From NCBI RefSeq assembly GCF_000745835.1, contig NZ_JQKB01000002.1:160175-224174 (forward strand): a stretch of 64,000 nt of DNA, in the 5' to 3' direction. Made by a program: the position numbers and the translations under genes. Origin of the DNA: Belnapia moabensis DSM 16746. GTDB taxonomy: Bacteria > Pseudomonadota > Alphaproteobacteria > Acetobacterales > Acetobacteraceae. The notes beneath the pieces were generated by a model that was not told the origin of the DNA, did no database searches, and saw only the letters and a program-made list of their open reading frames with translations. Positions 27,853 through 38,100 of this stretch are shown in pieces; positions within the stretch are counted from its first letter, which is position 1; every line of letters starts with the position of its first letter.

Positions 27853-28428
27853 ATGACCCGCACTGGAACGACCCTGCTCATGCTCGGCATGGCGGCGCTG
27901 CTGGCGCCCGGCCAGGCAGGAGCCCAGCGCAGCCAGGCGGACAACCCCAGCATGCAGGAGCTGATCGAGCAGCTTCAACCGGGCAGCACCCGCGGCATCC
28001 GCGTCCCCGGCCAGGCGCCCTCCTCGCCCGCACCCGCCACGCCGGCGGCGCAGCGCACGACCACGGCCCCGCCTGGCACCGCCGCCGCCTCCATCATGCT
28101 GCGCTTTGCCACCGGCTCCGCCACGCTGACGCCCGAGGCCGAACGCAGCCTCGACGAGCTCGGCCGCGCCCTGGCCTCGCCCGATCTAGCCCCCTACCGC
28201 TTCCGCATCGAGGGCCATACCGACACGGTCGGCAGCCCTGGGCTCAACCAGGCCCTCTCCGAGCGCCGCGCCGCTGCCGTGCGCGACTACCTGACCACTC
28301 GCCACGGCGTCAGCGCCACACGGCTCGAATCGATCGGCCTCGGCGAAAGCCAGCCCTTGGTCGCCACCCCGGACGAAACCGCGGAGGCCCGCAACCGCCG
28401 GGTCCAGGTCATCAATCTCGGCAGCTAG
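27853..28428 (+). CDS. OmpA-domain peptidoglycan-binding protein 1
   Basis: A protein of 191 residues. The signal peptide runs to about residue 24 (LGMAALLAPGQAGAQ). A short linker follows with MQELIEQLQPGSTRGIRVPG. The OmpA C-terminal domain occupies about residues 85-191, including MLRFATGSATLTPEAERSLD, RFRIEGHTDTVGSPGLNQAL and the SERRAAAVRDYL motif with the Asp/Arg pair that grips diaminopimelate. It probably anchors to peptidoglycan from the periplasm. It lies 118 bases after tssG and 45 bases before a clear paralogue, so the pair may serve the type VI apparatus or simply neighbour it. Confidence 0.88.
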   Translation: MTRTGTTLLMLGMAALLAPGQAGAQRSQADNPSMQELIEQLQPGSTRGIRVPGQAPSSPAPATPAAQRTTTAPPGTAAASIMLRFATGSATLTPEAERSLDELGRALASPDLAPYRFRIEGHTDTVGSPGLNQALSERRAAAVRDYLTTRHGVSATRLESIGLGESQPLVATPDETAEARNRRVQVINLGS

Positions 28429-28473
28429 GCTGCCATGTCCCCGCAACACTCTGATCGAGAAAGTACCCGCATC

Positions 28474-29115
28474 ATGGCCCGGCTTCCGGTGCTGGCCTGC
28501 TTCGCAGCCACGCTCGCCCTCACGCTCCCTGCCATCGCCAGCGCCCAGAGCGACAGCGCGGCGCAATCCCTGATCGACCGGCTGAAGCCCTCGGGCGGCT
28601 CCGGCACCCGCGGCCTCCGGCTGCCGGGCGAGGCGCCGGCCCCCGCCCCGGTCGCCGCCCCGGCCCCGGTCTGGAGCGCGCCGGCGAAGCCCCAGGTACC
28701 GGAGCAGAGCGCGACCGCCCGTCCCCCCGCGCCCCGCGCCGCGCCGCGCGATACGACGGCGGATGCTCCCTCGGTTTCCATTACCGTCACCTTCCCGACC
28801 GGCTCCGCCGCGCTGACGCCGACGGCGGAGCGCGCCCTCGCCCCGCTCGGCCGGGCATTGGCCTCGCCCGACCTCGCCCCTTACCGCTTCCGCATCGAGG
28901 GCCATACCGACACGGTCGGCGATGCCGCGGTGAACCAGGCCCTGTCCGAGCGCCGCGCCGCCGCGGTGCGCGACTACCTCATCCGCGTCTATGGCGTGCC
29001 CGACAGCCGTATGGTCGCGGTCGGCTTCGGCTCCTCCCAGCCCCTGGTGCAGACGCCGCCGCAAGTGAATGAGCCGCGGAACCGCCGCGTCCAGGTCGTC
29101 AACCTCGGCAGCTGA
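28474..29115 (+). CDS. OmpA-domain peptidoglycan-binding protein 2
   Basis: A protein of 213 residues, paralogous to the preceding one: both carry the rare segment SxxxxLIxxLxPxxxxGxRGxRxPG, and RFRIEGHTDTVG and SERRAAAVRDYL are identical in both. The signal peptide ends near residue 25 (LALTLPAIASAQS). The linker is longer and Pro/Ala-rich. The start at 28474 gives a proper signal peptide; an in-frame ATG at 28435 would add a charged extension. The tandem arrangement points to a gene duplication. Confidence 0.88.
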   Translation: MARLPVLACFAATLALTLPAIASAQSDSAAQSLIDRLKPSGGSGTRGLRLPGEAPAPAPVAAPAPVWSAPAKPQVPEQSATARPPAPRAAPRDTTADAPSVSITVTFPTGSAALTPTAERALAPLGRALASPDLAPYRFRIEGHTDTVGDAAVNQALSERRAAAVRDYLIRVYGVPDSRMVAVGFGSSQPLVQTPPQVNEPRNRRVQVVNLGS

Positions 29116-29123
29116 GCCCGCCC

Positions 29124-30053
29124 ATGCCGGGGGCCGATGACGATACGGTCAGGATTTCCCGCAGCAGGCCGGTGCGGCAATCGCGCCTCGGCCTGCCACG
29201 GGCCGCGGTCGCCCTGGGGGCGGTCGCCGCTGCCGCGACCGCGACCTGGGCCTTGATGGGTCCCTCGCCCCCGCCATCCCCGGCCCCACCGCCACCCGTC
29301 ATCGCCGCCGCCCCTACGGTGCCGCTGCTGGCAGAGGCGGAGCTGCTCGCCCTCGCCCCGGACCGGCCGAGCCTGTTGCGGCTGCGCGAGAATCCCCGCG
29401 TCTTCGTCCTGCTCTTCCCAAGCCTCGCGCAGCAAGGTGCTGCGATGAACCGCGCCGCCGCGCTGGTGGAGAAGGCCGGGCTGCCGCGCGACCGCCTGCT
29501 CGACGGCGTCGAGCTCGCCGCCGCCATCGCCCGCAACGGCGACACGGCGGAGACCTGGTATCTTGGCCATGACTACCGCTCCGCCGATCTCGCCCGCTTC
29601 TTCGCCCTTGCCGAGCGCGACCGCGTGCCACTGACCGAAGCGGAGCTCTGGCTACGTGAGCAGTTCGTCACCGCCTCGGCGCTGGCCGGGCCCGGTCCCT
29701 TCGCCGTTGTCTCCGTCGCCAATCCCGGCGGACCGGTGGATGCGCCGATGCGCGATGCCGTGCTGCGGCACGAGATCGGCCATGGCCATTACTTCACCCG
29801 GCCCGGCTTCGCCGAGCATGTGCGGGCAGTCTGGCAGAACGGCTTCAGCGAGGCGGAGCGCGCCGCCTACCGCGCCTTCCTCGGCCGCGAGGGCTACGAC
29901 ACCGCCAATGAGGAGCTGATGGCCAACGAGGCCATGGCCTACACGCTCTTCACGCCCGATCCGCGCCTCTTCTCACCGGCCATGGTCGGCCTGCCGCCCG
30001 CCGCGGTCGAGCGGCTGCGCGGGCTGCTGCGCAGCGGGCTGCCCCTGCCGTAG
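29124..30053 (+). CDS. Membrane-anchored HEIGH metallopeptidase-like protein
   Basis: A protein of 309 residues I cannot place in a named family. After a basic N-terminus there is one hydrophobic segment (about residues 28-43) and a proline-rich linker, so the bulk should be periplasmic. Residues 216-220 read HEIGH within DAVLRHEIGHGHYFT, the HExxH zinc-peptidase motif. About 40 residues later TANEELMANEAMAY supplies glutamates that could be the third ligand. The segment AALVEKAGLPRDRLLDGVEL is helical. It starts eight bases after the second OmpA gene, so they are probably co-transcribed, and it converges with the kinase gene. Confidence 0.75.
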   Translation: MPGADDDTVRISRSRPVRQSRLGLPRAAVALGAVAAAATATWALMGPSPPPSPAPPPPVIAAAPTVPLLAEAELLALAPDRPSLLRLRENPRVFVLLFPSLAQQGAAMNRAAALVEKAGLPRDRLLDGVELAAAIARNGDTAETWYLGHDYRSADLARFFALAERDRVPLTEAELWLREQFVTASALAGPGPFAVVSVANPGGPVDAPMRDAVLRHEIGHGHYFTRPGFAEHVRAVWQNGFSEAERAAYRAFLGREGYDTANEELMANEAMAYTLFTPDPRLFSPAMVGLPPAAVERLRGLLRSGLPLP

Positions 30054-30059
30054 CGGCCG

Positions 30060-32069
30060 TCACCGACGGGCGACGGTCTCCACCAGCACCGCCTGCACCG
30101 CGACGCGGCCCTTCTGCTGCTGCGCTGCTTTCAGCCCGGCGGCCAGCGCGCGGAGATAGTCCTCCGCCTTCTCCACCACCGGCCGCCGCTGGGCGACCAG
30201 CGGTCGGTCGGAGGTGAAGACCAGCACCAGATCCGTGCCGAAGGGCTCATCCACCTCCCAGCCGGTGAAGCTGCCGCTCGGGTCGCCGAGCCGCAGCTGC
30301 GCGTTCGGCGCCTCGGCCCGCGAGGGCACCAGATGCGCCACCTCGCCCGACTGCATCAGGTAGCTGACATAGAGATGGCTCGGATGGGGCGGCATGGTGA
30401 CGGAAAGGCGCAGCAGCTCTCCCATCGCCAGCGGCGCGCTGCCGATGAGGCCGGCCTGCGGTCCGGCATCCGGCGCCGCCAGATAGGGCCGCACCAAGTC
30501 CAGCGCCTCGCAATAGGGTCCGTTGAAGCCACGGAGCTGCATCTGCACCGCCTCAGGCGGCAGGCCCCGCGCCGTGACCTGCTGACGCAGCGCGGCCTCG
30601 TCGCCGCGGCGGACGATGCCGGTGACGTTGAGGCTCGTCCCCGTCGAGGACCAGGAGATCAGGCTGCACGGCGTCTCCGCCATCGCCGCCCCGGCCGCAG
30701 CCAAGTCGGTGCGAAGCTGATCGGCCCGCCGCCGCGCCTCGTCGGCCGCCTGCTCGCGCCGCGCGGCCTCCTGCTGCCGGGCCGCCTCGGCCGCCTGCTG
30801 CTGGCGCATGGCCTCCTCGCGCCGGGTCGCCTCCTCCCTCGTCCGCCGCTCCAGCTCCGCCTGAGTGTCGGATGGGGGCGTGGCGGGCGATGCGACATCC
30901 GCCGTCGCGGTCGGCAGCATTGCGGGTTGCGGAGGCGATGGCGGCTGGGCCTCGGCGGCCCTCTCCCGCGCCGCCTGCTCCGCCGCCTGGCGAAGCTGCT
31001 CCAGCCGCTGCTGCTCCGCCTGCCGACCATCGCCGCCATTGCCGAACAGGAAGAAGGCGGCGAGGCCGGCAGCAGCCAGTGCCCCCGCCCCGCCGGCGAT
31101 CAACCCAACCGGCGCCTTGCGGACGGGCGCCGCGGCAGACGGAGGCGCCGCCGGCCGCGGCGCGGCGGGCGGGATGGTGCCGACCAGCGTCGCCTCGCTG
31201 TCGAGCCCCGGCAGCCGCCCCGCATCGGCGAAGCCCGGGGCCGCGGCTGGCGCCGTCGCCGCCGCGCGGATCGCCTCGGCGAAGGCCGTCGCCGTCGCGT
31301 AGCGCTCCTCCGGCCGCTTCGCCAGCGCCGTGGCGATCACCGCGTCGAAGGCCTGCGGCGCCGTCACCGAGAGCTTGGAGGGCGGCGGCGGCTCGGTGTG
31401 CAGCGCCTTGTGCATCACCGCCGAGAAACCGCCCTCGAAGGGCTTCTCCCCGGTCAGCAGCTGGTAGAGCATCACGCCGGCTGCCCAGATATCGGCCCGC
31501 GCATCCACCGTCTCGCCGCGCAGTTGCTCGGGCGCCATGTAGCTCGGCGTGCCCATGACGGTGCCGACCTGGGTCATCGAGGAATTCTCGAGCCGGGCGA
31601 TGCCGAAATCGGCCATCTTCACCGTGCCGTCGCCGGACAGCATGATGTTCGCCGGCTTGATGTCCCGGTGCACCACGCCGCGCGCATGGGAATAGGCGAG
31701 CGCCGCCAGCACCTGCTCCATGATCCGGACGATCTCGGGGACGGGGAAGCGCTCCTTCCGGTCCAGCCGGTCCTTCAGCGAACCGCCCTCGACCAGCTCC
31801 ATGACGATCCAGGCCGTCTCGGCATTCTCGCCATAGTCGTAGACGCCGACGATGTTCGGATGGGCGAGCCGGCCGGCCGCCTGCGCCTCGCGACGGAAGC
31901 GGCCATGCGCCTCCTCACCCTCCGGGTCGCCCGGCGGCGGCCGCTTCACCACCTTGATCGCCACCCGCCGCTCGATGTTGCGGTCGAGCGCGTCATAGAC
32001 GATGCCCATCGCGCCGCTGCCCAGGGTGCCGCGCAGCTCGTACTTCCCGGCGATCTCGTTCGGAATCAT
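30060..32069 (-). CDS. Transmembrane Ser/Thr protein kinase with DUF4384-like C-terminus
   Basis: A protein of 669 residues. The Hanks-type kinase domain fills about residues 8-270: glycine loop GSGAMG 17-22, VAIK lysine 39, HRD 134-136, DFG 154-156 and APE 179-181, so it should be active. A single membrane segment lies at about 319-343, followed by a Gln/Glu/Arg/Ala coiled coil of about 140 residues. The C-terminal region (about 490-669) contains LYVSYLMQSGEVAHLVPS, the DUF4384 pattern also seen in PpkA-like kinases. It therefore looks like an inner-membrane receptor kinase that senses something in the periplasm. The start at 32069 has a GAGG site; an in-frame ATG at 32120 is possible. It follows the CHAT gene by 69 bases and is the last gene of the tps operon. 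A role in type VI regulation (PpkA/ImpN) is an alternative. Confidence 0.85.
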   Translation of the reverse strand: MIPNEIAGKYELRGTLGSGAMGIVYDALDRNIERRVAIKVVKRPPPGDPEGEEAHGRFRREAQAAGRLAHPNIVGVYDYGENAETAWIVMELVEGGSLKDRLDRKERFPVPEIVRIMEQVLAALAYSHARGVVHRDIKPANIMLSGDGTVKMADFGIARLENSSMTQVGTVMGTPSYMAPEQLRGETVDARADIWAAGVMLYQLLTGEKPFEGGFSAVMHKALHTEPPPPSKLSVTAPQAFDAVIATALAKRPEERYATATAFAEAIRAAATAPAAAPGFADAGRLPGLDSEATLVGTIPPAAPRPAAPPSAAAPVRKAPVGLIAGGAGALAAAGLAAFFLFGNGGDGRQAEQQRLEQLRQAAEQAARERAAEAQPPSPPQPAMLPTATADVASPATPPSDTQAELERRTREEATRREEAMRQQQAAEAARQQEAARREQAADEARRRADQLRTDLAAAGAAMAETPCSLISWSSTGTSLNVTGIVRRGDEAALRQQVTARGLPPEAVQMQLRGFNGPYCEALDLVRPYLAAPDAGPQAGLIGSAPLAMGELLRLSVTMPPHPSHLYVSYLMQSGEVAHLVPSRAEAPNAQLRLGDPSGSFTGWEVDEPFGTDLVLVFTSDRPLVAQRRPVVEKAEDYLRALAAGLKAAQQQKGRVAVQAVLVETVARR

Positions 32070-32138
32070 CCGCCCAGCAACCTCGAGGCTCTCAGTCTGC
32101 CGCCCGGCGGGGTAGCGCATGCCGGGCGGAGCGTCATC

Positions 32139-35135
32139 TTACAGCCTGGGCGCGGATTGCGCTGCCGCCGATTGCACCGGCGCGGCACGCCGCCCGTCGC
32201 CGATCAGCGCGAAGGGCGCCCAGTAGAAGGGATGGCCGAAGGCCTCCGGCAGCCGCTTGCCCGCCTCGTCGAGCAACAGGAGCTGCGCGCCGCGCAACGC
32301 CGCCGCCGAGGAGGCCCCCGCCTGCTGGCGACGGAGCGAATCGGCGACGGTCAGCGCCGCCGCGGCATCGTCCACCGCCCAATGCGTCACCATCAGCCCG
32401 CGCGCCCCGGCATAGAAGAAGGCCCGCGCCAAGCCCGACAGCGCCTCGCCGCCCCCCGCCCCGCCCGGCCCGCCGGTATTGCAGGCCGAGAGGATGACGA
32501 GGTCTGCGTCGAGCTTCAGCCCGAGCAGGTCGCTCGCCTTGACGAAGGCCGAATCCGCATCCGCCGCCCCCGCCTTGGCCGAGACCACGATCGAGGGTTC
32601 CTGCAAGCAGGAAAGCTCGCCCGGCAGCAGCGCATGAGTGGCGAGGTGGATGATCCGCCGCTGCCCAAGATCGGCCGCGCGCAGCGCCTCCGCGGTGAAT
32701 GCCGCGTCCAGCCGGATATCCTGCGCCCTCGCTCCGGTGAGCCTTTCGGCTTCCTCCACCTCCACCCGCGTCCCTGGCAGCCGCACCAGCCCGGCCGCCA
32801 GCCGCGCATCGGCGGCGCAGCGGTCGACGGGGAAGCTGCGGATGAGCTGCGCCGGCGTCGGCGGCACGAAATCGCCGAAGCCCGCATAGGGCATCGGCGC
32901 CGCGGAGCCGAGCCCGGCGCCACGCAGCGTCACCAGCGTCTGCGGCGAGGGCACATGCACGATGGCATGCCGGCGGACCAGCCAGGGCGCCGCGCCGAGT
33001 GCCGCCGGATCGGCCGGGCCGGTCAGCAGCATGCCGAAGGGGATGCCGAGCAGCGGCCCGTCGGGCACGACGACCAGCGTCTCCGCCCCTTCCAGCGCCC
33101 CGGCCAGCGGCGCCAGCAGCGCGGCATGGAGCGCCTGGGCCGGCGCCGGGTCGAACCGCCCCGGCCGTCCGCCCGCATCGACCGTCCCGGCCCGCAGCGC
33201 ATTGACCAGCCGCCCCGCCTCCGCCTCGGTGAGGGAGGAGCGCGCCATCCGCACCTCGCCGCCCCGCACCATCAGCACCCAGCTATGGCCGCGGCCGAGC
33301 AGCATGGTGACCAGCGCCTCCCGCGGGCCGAGCGCCGCCGCGACGGCATCCGCATCGACCGAACTCAGCAGCAGCTGCCGGTAGCCGGGTGCGGCGGCGG
33401 CGACCGTGCTTTCCGCCTCGGCCCGCGCCTGCTGTGCTGCCGCGATGCGCGCATCGAGCCCGGCAGTGCCGGTATCGCGCTCGGCGAAGAGCGCCCGCAG
33501 CGCCTGGTCGGCATCCTGCAGCTTGCGCACGGCCTCGGCGACGCGCGCATCGCCCGCCGCGGCGCCGATCCGCGCGCTTGCCTGCTGCACGAAGCGCACC
33601 GTGTTGCTGCGCTGGGCGAGCTGCGCCGCGGCGAAGGCCTCCTTGCGCAGCGCCGGGGCCTCCGCCGGATGCGCCATGGCCTCTGCGTCGAGCGCGTCGA
33701 GATAGGGCAGGACGAGGTTGACCGGCAGTGCGATCTGCCGCGCGCGCAGGATGGCGGCGCCGGTGCGGAAGGCGGTCAGCGCCTCCCCCCGCCGCCCGGC
33801 CGAGGCCCGCCGCGCGCCGTTGAGGAAGAGCGTCACCGCCTCCGGCCGCTCACCTGGTGCGGCGATGGAGAAGCGCCGCGCCGCCGCCTCCAGCTGCCGC
33901 GTCGCCGCATCGCCTCGCCCGAGCGAGATCGAGGTGCCCGCCTCCGTCCGCAGCGAACGCGCCACCAGCAGCCCGTTCTCGAGCCCGGTCTGCCGCAGCA
34001 GCCGCCGGCTCTCGGCGATCAGCAACGGCGCCTCGGCCTTCTCCTCGCCGCGGGCGACGGCGCGGGCCAGGTTGCGCCGCACCTCGGAGAGGCCGAGCAT
34101 GGCGGAGACCGCCGCCGGGTCGCTCACCAGCCCGCTGCCCTCGCCGCCCCGCAACAGGCTCGGCGGCACCAGCGCAGCATAGAGCGCCTCCGCCTCGCGC
34201 AGCCGGGCGAGGCCGGCCGCATCCTGCCCATCCTGGAACAGCGACAGCGCCTGGTAATGCGCGAGCCGTGCCCGCGCCGCCGGGTCGCCCGCGCGCGCGG
34301 CCAGCGGCTCGGCCCGGGCGAAGAGCGCCGCCGCCTCCTGCCCGCGCCCCTGGTTCGACAGGTTGAGCGCCAGATGCACCAGCGCCGTCACCGTGTCCGG
34401 GCTGTCGCGCCCGAGCACACGCTGCTGCAAGGCGAGCGCCGCGCGATAGGCATCCTCGGCGGCGGCGAAATTCTCCGCCTGGTTCAGCTCCCGCCCAAGA
34501 TTCATCAGCTCCTCGTAGCGGCCGACATCATTGGCGCTGAAGGCCTCCGCCGAGAGCCGCCGCACCGCGATCTCGAGCGCGGCGGACCGCGCCTGGCCGG
34601 CAGCGCCGGCCGAGACGCGGCCGGTCGCCAACGCTTCCATCACCGGCGTCGCCGTCGCCACGCCATCGGCCAGCACCGGCCCATCCGGCCCGGCGGCGAC
34701 CAGCGCGACATGCGGCCAGCCGCCGTTCTTGCGAGTGCAGGCGATCAGCCGCGCCGGTACGCCGCCCGCCAGCGTCGTCGCCTGCGGCGCCGCGCAGGTG
34801 ACGCGCTGGTCGAGCCAAGTGCGCCACAGCCCACCCGCTGCCAGCGCATCGAGCCGCGCCGCATCCGCCGTGCCGCGCAGCTCCACCACGCGCGCCGCCG
34901 GCTGCGTCCAGCCGCCGCAATAGACCTCGCGGCTGCGGGCCACCGGCAGGTCGGCCGGCAGCGCCGCGCCGCGCTGGGCCGCGCAATCCTCGCCCCGCGC
35001 ATCCTTGCCGGCGGGATCGGCCGGGCCGGTGCCGGGCGTCGCCGTGACATAGGCGCTTTCCGGCGGCCGGGCGCAGCCGAGGAGTGCCAGCAGCAGCAGC
35101 AGCGGAAGGCGGTGCATGGCGCGGCTCCGGCTCAT
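32139..35135 (-). CDS. TPR-CHAT caspase-like peptidase, predicted lipoprotein
   Basis: A protein of 998 residues. The N-terminus MHRLPLLLLLALLGC is a lipoprotein signal, putting it in the periplasm or outer membrane. A start at 35135 (overlapping the tpsA stop, ATGA) or at 35117 both fit. Residues about 200-420 are TPR-like helices (ELNQAENFAAAEDAYRAALA and LVHLALNLSNQGRGQEAAAL). The C-terminal CHAT domain (about 690-990) has the catalytic dyad: His834 in RIIHLATHALLPGE and Cys885 in DLVILSACNTGG. Family members include separase-like and craspase proteases; others are only scaffolds, but both active residues are intact here. Its coupling to a TpsA gene suggests it processes or monitors the secreted partner, which is inference. 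Confidence 0.88.
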   Translation of the reverse strand: MSRSRAMHRLPLLLLLALLGCARPPESAYVTATPGTGPADPAGKDARGEDCAAQRGAALPADLPVARSREVYCGGWTQPAARVVELRGTADAARLDALAAGGLWRTWLDQRVTCAAPQATTLAGGVPARLIACTRKNGGWPHVALVAAGPDGPVLADGVATATPVMEALATGRVSAGAAGQARSAALEIAVRRLSAEAFSANDVGRYEELMNLGRELNQAENFAAAEDAYRAALALQQRVLGRDSPDTVTALVHLALNLSNQGRGQEAAALFARAEPLAARAGDPAARARLAHYQALSLFQDGQDAAGLARLREAEALYAALVPPSLLRGGEGSGLVSDPAAVSAMLGLSEVRRNLARAVARGEEKAEAPLLIAESRRLLRQTGLENGLLVARSLRTEAGTSISLGRGDAATRQLEAAARRFSIAAPGERPEAVTLFLNGARRASAGRRGEALTAFRTGAAILRARQIALPVNLVLPYLDALDAEAMAHPAEAPALRKEAFAAAQLAQRSNTVRFVQQASARIGAAAGDARVAEAVRKLQDADQALRALFAERDTGTAGLDARIAAAQQARAEAESTVAAAAPGYRQLLLSSVDADAVAAALGPREALVTMLLGRGHSWVLMVRGGEVRMARSSLTEAEAGRLVNALRAGTVDAGGRPGRFDPAPAQALHAALLAPLAGALEGAETLVVVPDGPLLGIPFGMLLTGPADPAALGAAPWLVRRHAIVHVPSPQTLVTLRGAGLGSAAPMPYAGFGDFVPPTPAQLIRSFPVDRCAADARLAAGLVRLPGTRVEVEEAERLTGARAQDIRLDAAFTAEALRAADLGQRRIIHLATHALLPGELSCLQEPSIVVSAKAGAADADSAFVKASDLLGLKLDADLVILSACNTGGPGGAGGGEALSGLARAFFYAGARGLMVTHWAVDDAAAALTVADSLRRQQAGASSAAALRGAQLLLLDEAGKRLPEAFGHPFYWAPFALIGDGRRAAPVQSAAAQSAPRL

Positions 35136-38100
35136 TCCTCGTCCTCCTCGCCGACATTGGGGATCAGGACGTCGGAAAGGTTGATGCGGTTGTTCTCGAT
35201 GGTGAAGCGCGCCTGGTCCGTCGGCCGCGGCGGGATGATCTGGATGGAGGGCGGCACCACGCAGTTGATCGAGCCGATGACGCAGCTGTTGAAGCGGTAC
35301 CTCTGCAGCGAATTCGCGTCGATCGGCCGGGTGATGTCGGCGAAGCGCGCCGCCTCCGCCCCGGTGGAGCCTCCCAGCGTGCCGGACAGCGTCGCCCCGC
35401 CCCCCGTGCCATGCACCGCCAGCCGGCCCGCCGCGACGGTGCCGGAGACGGCACCGCCATCGACCAGCAGGAAGACGGCCGATTGTCCGGCATTGAGGTT
35501 GAGCGCCACCGCTCCCGCCGCCGTCGCCTGGTCCGGCAGGCCGAAGGCGCCCGGCCCCTGCGAGCCCGGCGCGCTGCGCACCTGGGTCGGCTGCTGGTTG
35601 TCCGGCGTGCCGGCGATATCCGGCCGGACGATGGTGAGCGGGTTGGCGCCCGGCGCCAGCCTCGTGTCGAACAGCACCGCCGGCAGCGGCGTGCCGCGCG
35701 GCGTCACCAGCGTCGGGCCGAGGTTGGTGATGCCGCCCGGCGCGGCGAAGAGCAGCGCCGTGCCGATGCTGCCGGTGACGCCATCCGTCGTCATCTCGCT
35801 GCCGTTGGTGCTGCCATAGGCGGCCGGGTTCGGGCGCCCCGCCTCGAAATCCCCGGTATCGGCATCGAGGGTAAGGCCGCTGAGCGTCATCCCGCCGCCG
35901 GCCACCACGCGGAGCTGCCGGCTGGCGCGCAGCGTGCTGGCGCCGATGGTCGCCGCCCCGCCCGCCGTCATGTCGATATCGCCCGCGGTCGAGGCCAGGC
36001 CGCTCCGCAGCACGGCGAGGCTGCCGCTGCCGGCCGCCGCCAGCCGCCCCGGCGTAGTCAGCGCCGTGTCGGTCAGCGAGATCCCGCCCCCGGCCGCGAG
36101 GCCGAGCCCGGCCGCTCCGCTGCCCACGACATTGCGCAGCGTCACCCCGGCATTGTCCGAGCGGAGCGTCAGCATCCCGCCCGTGCTGCGCAGCACCGGC
36201 CGGCTGCCGCTGCCCGCATCGGTGACGAGCACCTCGCCCGCACCGCGCAGCGTGGCATCGCCCCCCCCGGTGATGCCGCCCCGTGTCACCGTCACCCCAC
36301 CCGCGCCGGAGACCAGCGACAGGCTGCCCCCTGCGGCGAGGCTGCTGTCGATGAGGCTCGCCGCCAGCCGCGTCGAGAGCGCCATCCCGGCCCCCGCCGT
36401 GACCTGCGCGGCCGAGGCGGTGAAGCCCCCGCCCCCGGCGAGGCTCACCCCGTCCGACGCCAAGAGAGTCGAGCTGGCGAGGCCGGCATCGCCACCGACT
36501 GCCACGCCGATGTCGCCCCCGCGTGCGGTGAGGCCCGAGCCGGAAAGGTTCAAGGTCCCGCCCGCCGCAAGGCTCATCGCCCCGCCTGCCGTCACCGTCG
36601 TCGCGCTCGCCTGCAAGCCGCCGTCGGCGGTGAGGCCGAGCGCCCCCGCCGCCTGCAGCATGGTCGAGGAGAGCGCAATGCCGCCCCTCGCGCTGCCGGC
36701 GAGCGTCCCACCCTGCGCCGTCAGGCTGCCGCCGGTGACGGCGAGCGCCCCTGTCCTGGCGACAAGGCCGAGATCCCCCGCCGCCGCCAGCACCGCTCCG
36801 GTGAGGGCGATGTCGCCCGCACCCGCCGTCAGCCCGAGCGCCCCCGTCGTTGCGATCAGCTGCGGCCCCGCCCCGCCGTCCGCGGTCACCGCGATGCCGT
36901 TCCCGGCGAGACCGGTGAGGCTCGCCCCGCTCAGGCTGCCGCGGCGCTGGCTGATGCCGCCCCCCGCCGTCAGGCCGAGCGCCCCGCCCGCCGAGAGCGT
37001 GCTGCCGTCGAGGCCGATATCGCCCGCAATCGCGGCAAGGGCGAGGCTGCCGCCCTGGGCGGCAAGGCTCGTGCCCGTCACCGTGAGGCCGCCCTGGGCT
37101 GTGATGCCCTGGCCCAGCCCGGCGAGAATGTTCGAGCCGGCGATGTCCATCGCGCCGCCCGAGGCCAGCGTCACCGCTCCCGAGGCACTGCCGGTGACGG
37201 CAGCGAGGCCAAGGCTCCCGGTCCGCGCAGTGACGGCCAAGTCGCCGCCCTGCGCGATGAGCGTCGCATTCGTCGCCTGGACCATGCGCTCCGCCGTCAG
37301 AGCCTGACCCAGCCCCGCGGTCAGGCTCGACCGCAGCACCACGGCATCGCCATTGGTCGCCCTCGCCGTGAGCATACCGCCCGCCTGCACCGCCGCATCG
37401 CTCAGGCCGAAGCCCGCCGTCGCCGCCAGGTCGAGCGCACCGCCCGCCCTGGCCGTCGCGCGGGCAAGGAAAACAGGACCGCCCGATGCGGCCAGTCCGA
37501 GATCGGTCGCCGCATCCAGCGCCGCCCCGGTGATGCGGACATCGCCCGTCAGGCTCGCCAGCGACAGCGCCCCCGCCGTCGTGCCGAGGCTCGGCGCCGC
37601 GCCACCGTCATCCGCCACCGTGATGCCGAGCCCGGCCTGCGCCGTGAGCGTCGCTCCAGCCAGGCTGCCCCCCCGCTGGCCGATCCGTCCCCTCGTCGCG
37701 CTCAGCGTCAGTGCGCCGCGCGCCGAGACGCCGCTCGTGTCGAAGCCGAGATCGCCCAGGGCCGCGGTGAGGCCGAGGCCCCCACCTTGCGCGGCCAGCG
37801 TCGAGCCGGCGAGGCCGATGCTGCCCCCGGCGGAGACGCTCCCGCCGAGGCCGGCGACCAGGCTCGACCCGCCGATGCCGATCCCACCCGCCGTCGCAGC
37901 CAGCACGAGATCCGTAGCGGCGGTGAGCGTCGCACCGGCCAGGCCGATATCCCCGGACGTCATCAGGGTGAGCGCCCCCGCCGTCGACCGCAGCAGCGGC
38001 GAGGCCCCGCCATCCGACGTGACATTGATCCCCTGCCCCGCCTGCACCGCGACGCTGCCGCCGAGCAGGCTGCCGCGCCGGTGCCCGACGGCGCCAGCGG

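Noticed and set aside
30060..32069. Assigning the kinase as the T6SS regulator PpkA/ImpN
   Set aside because: The domain layout is similar, but the gene is on the opposite strand to the tss genes, faces them, and is 69 bases behind the CHAT gene in the tps transcript. A T6SS role stays possible but is not the better-supported reading.
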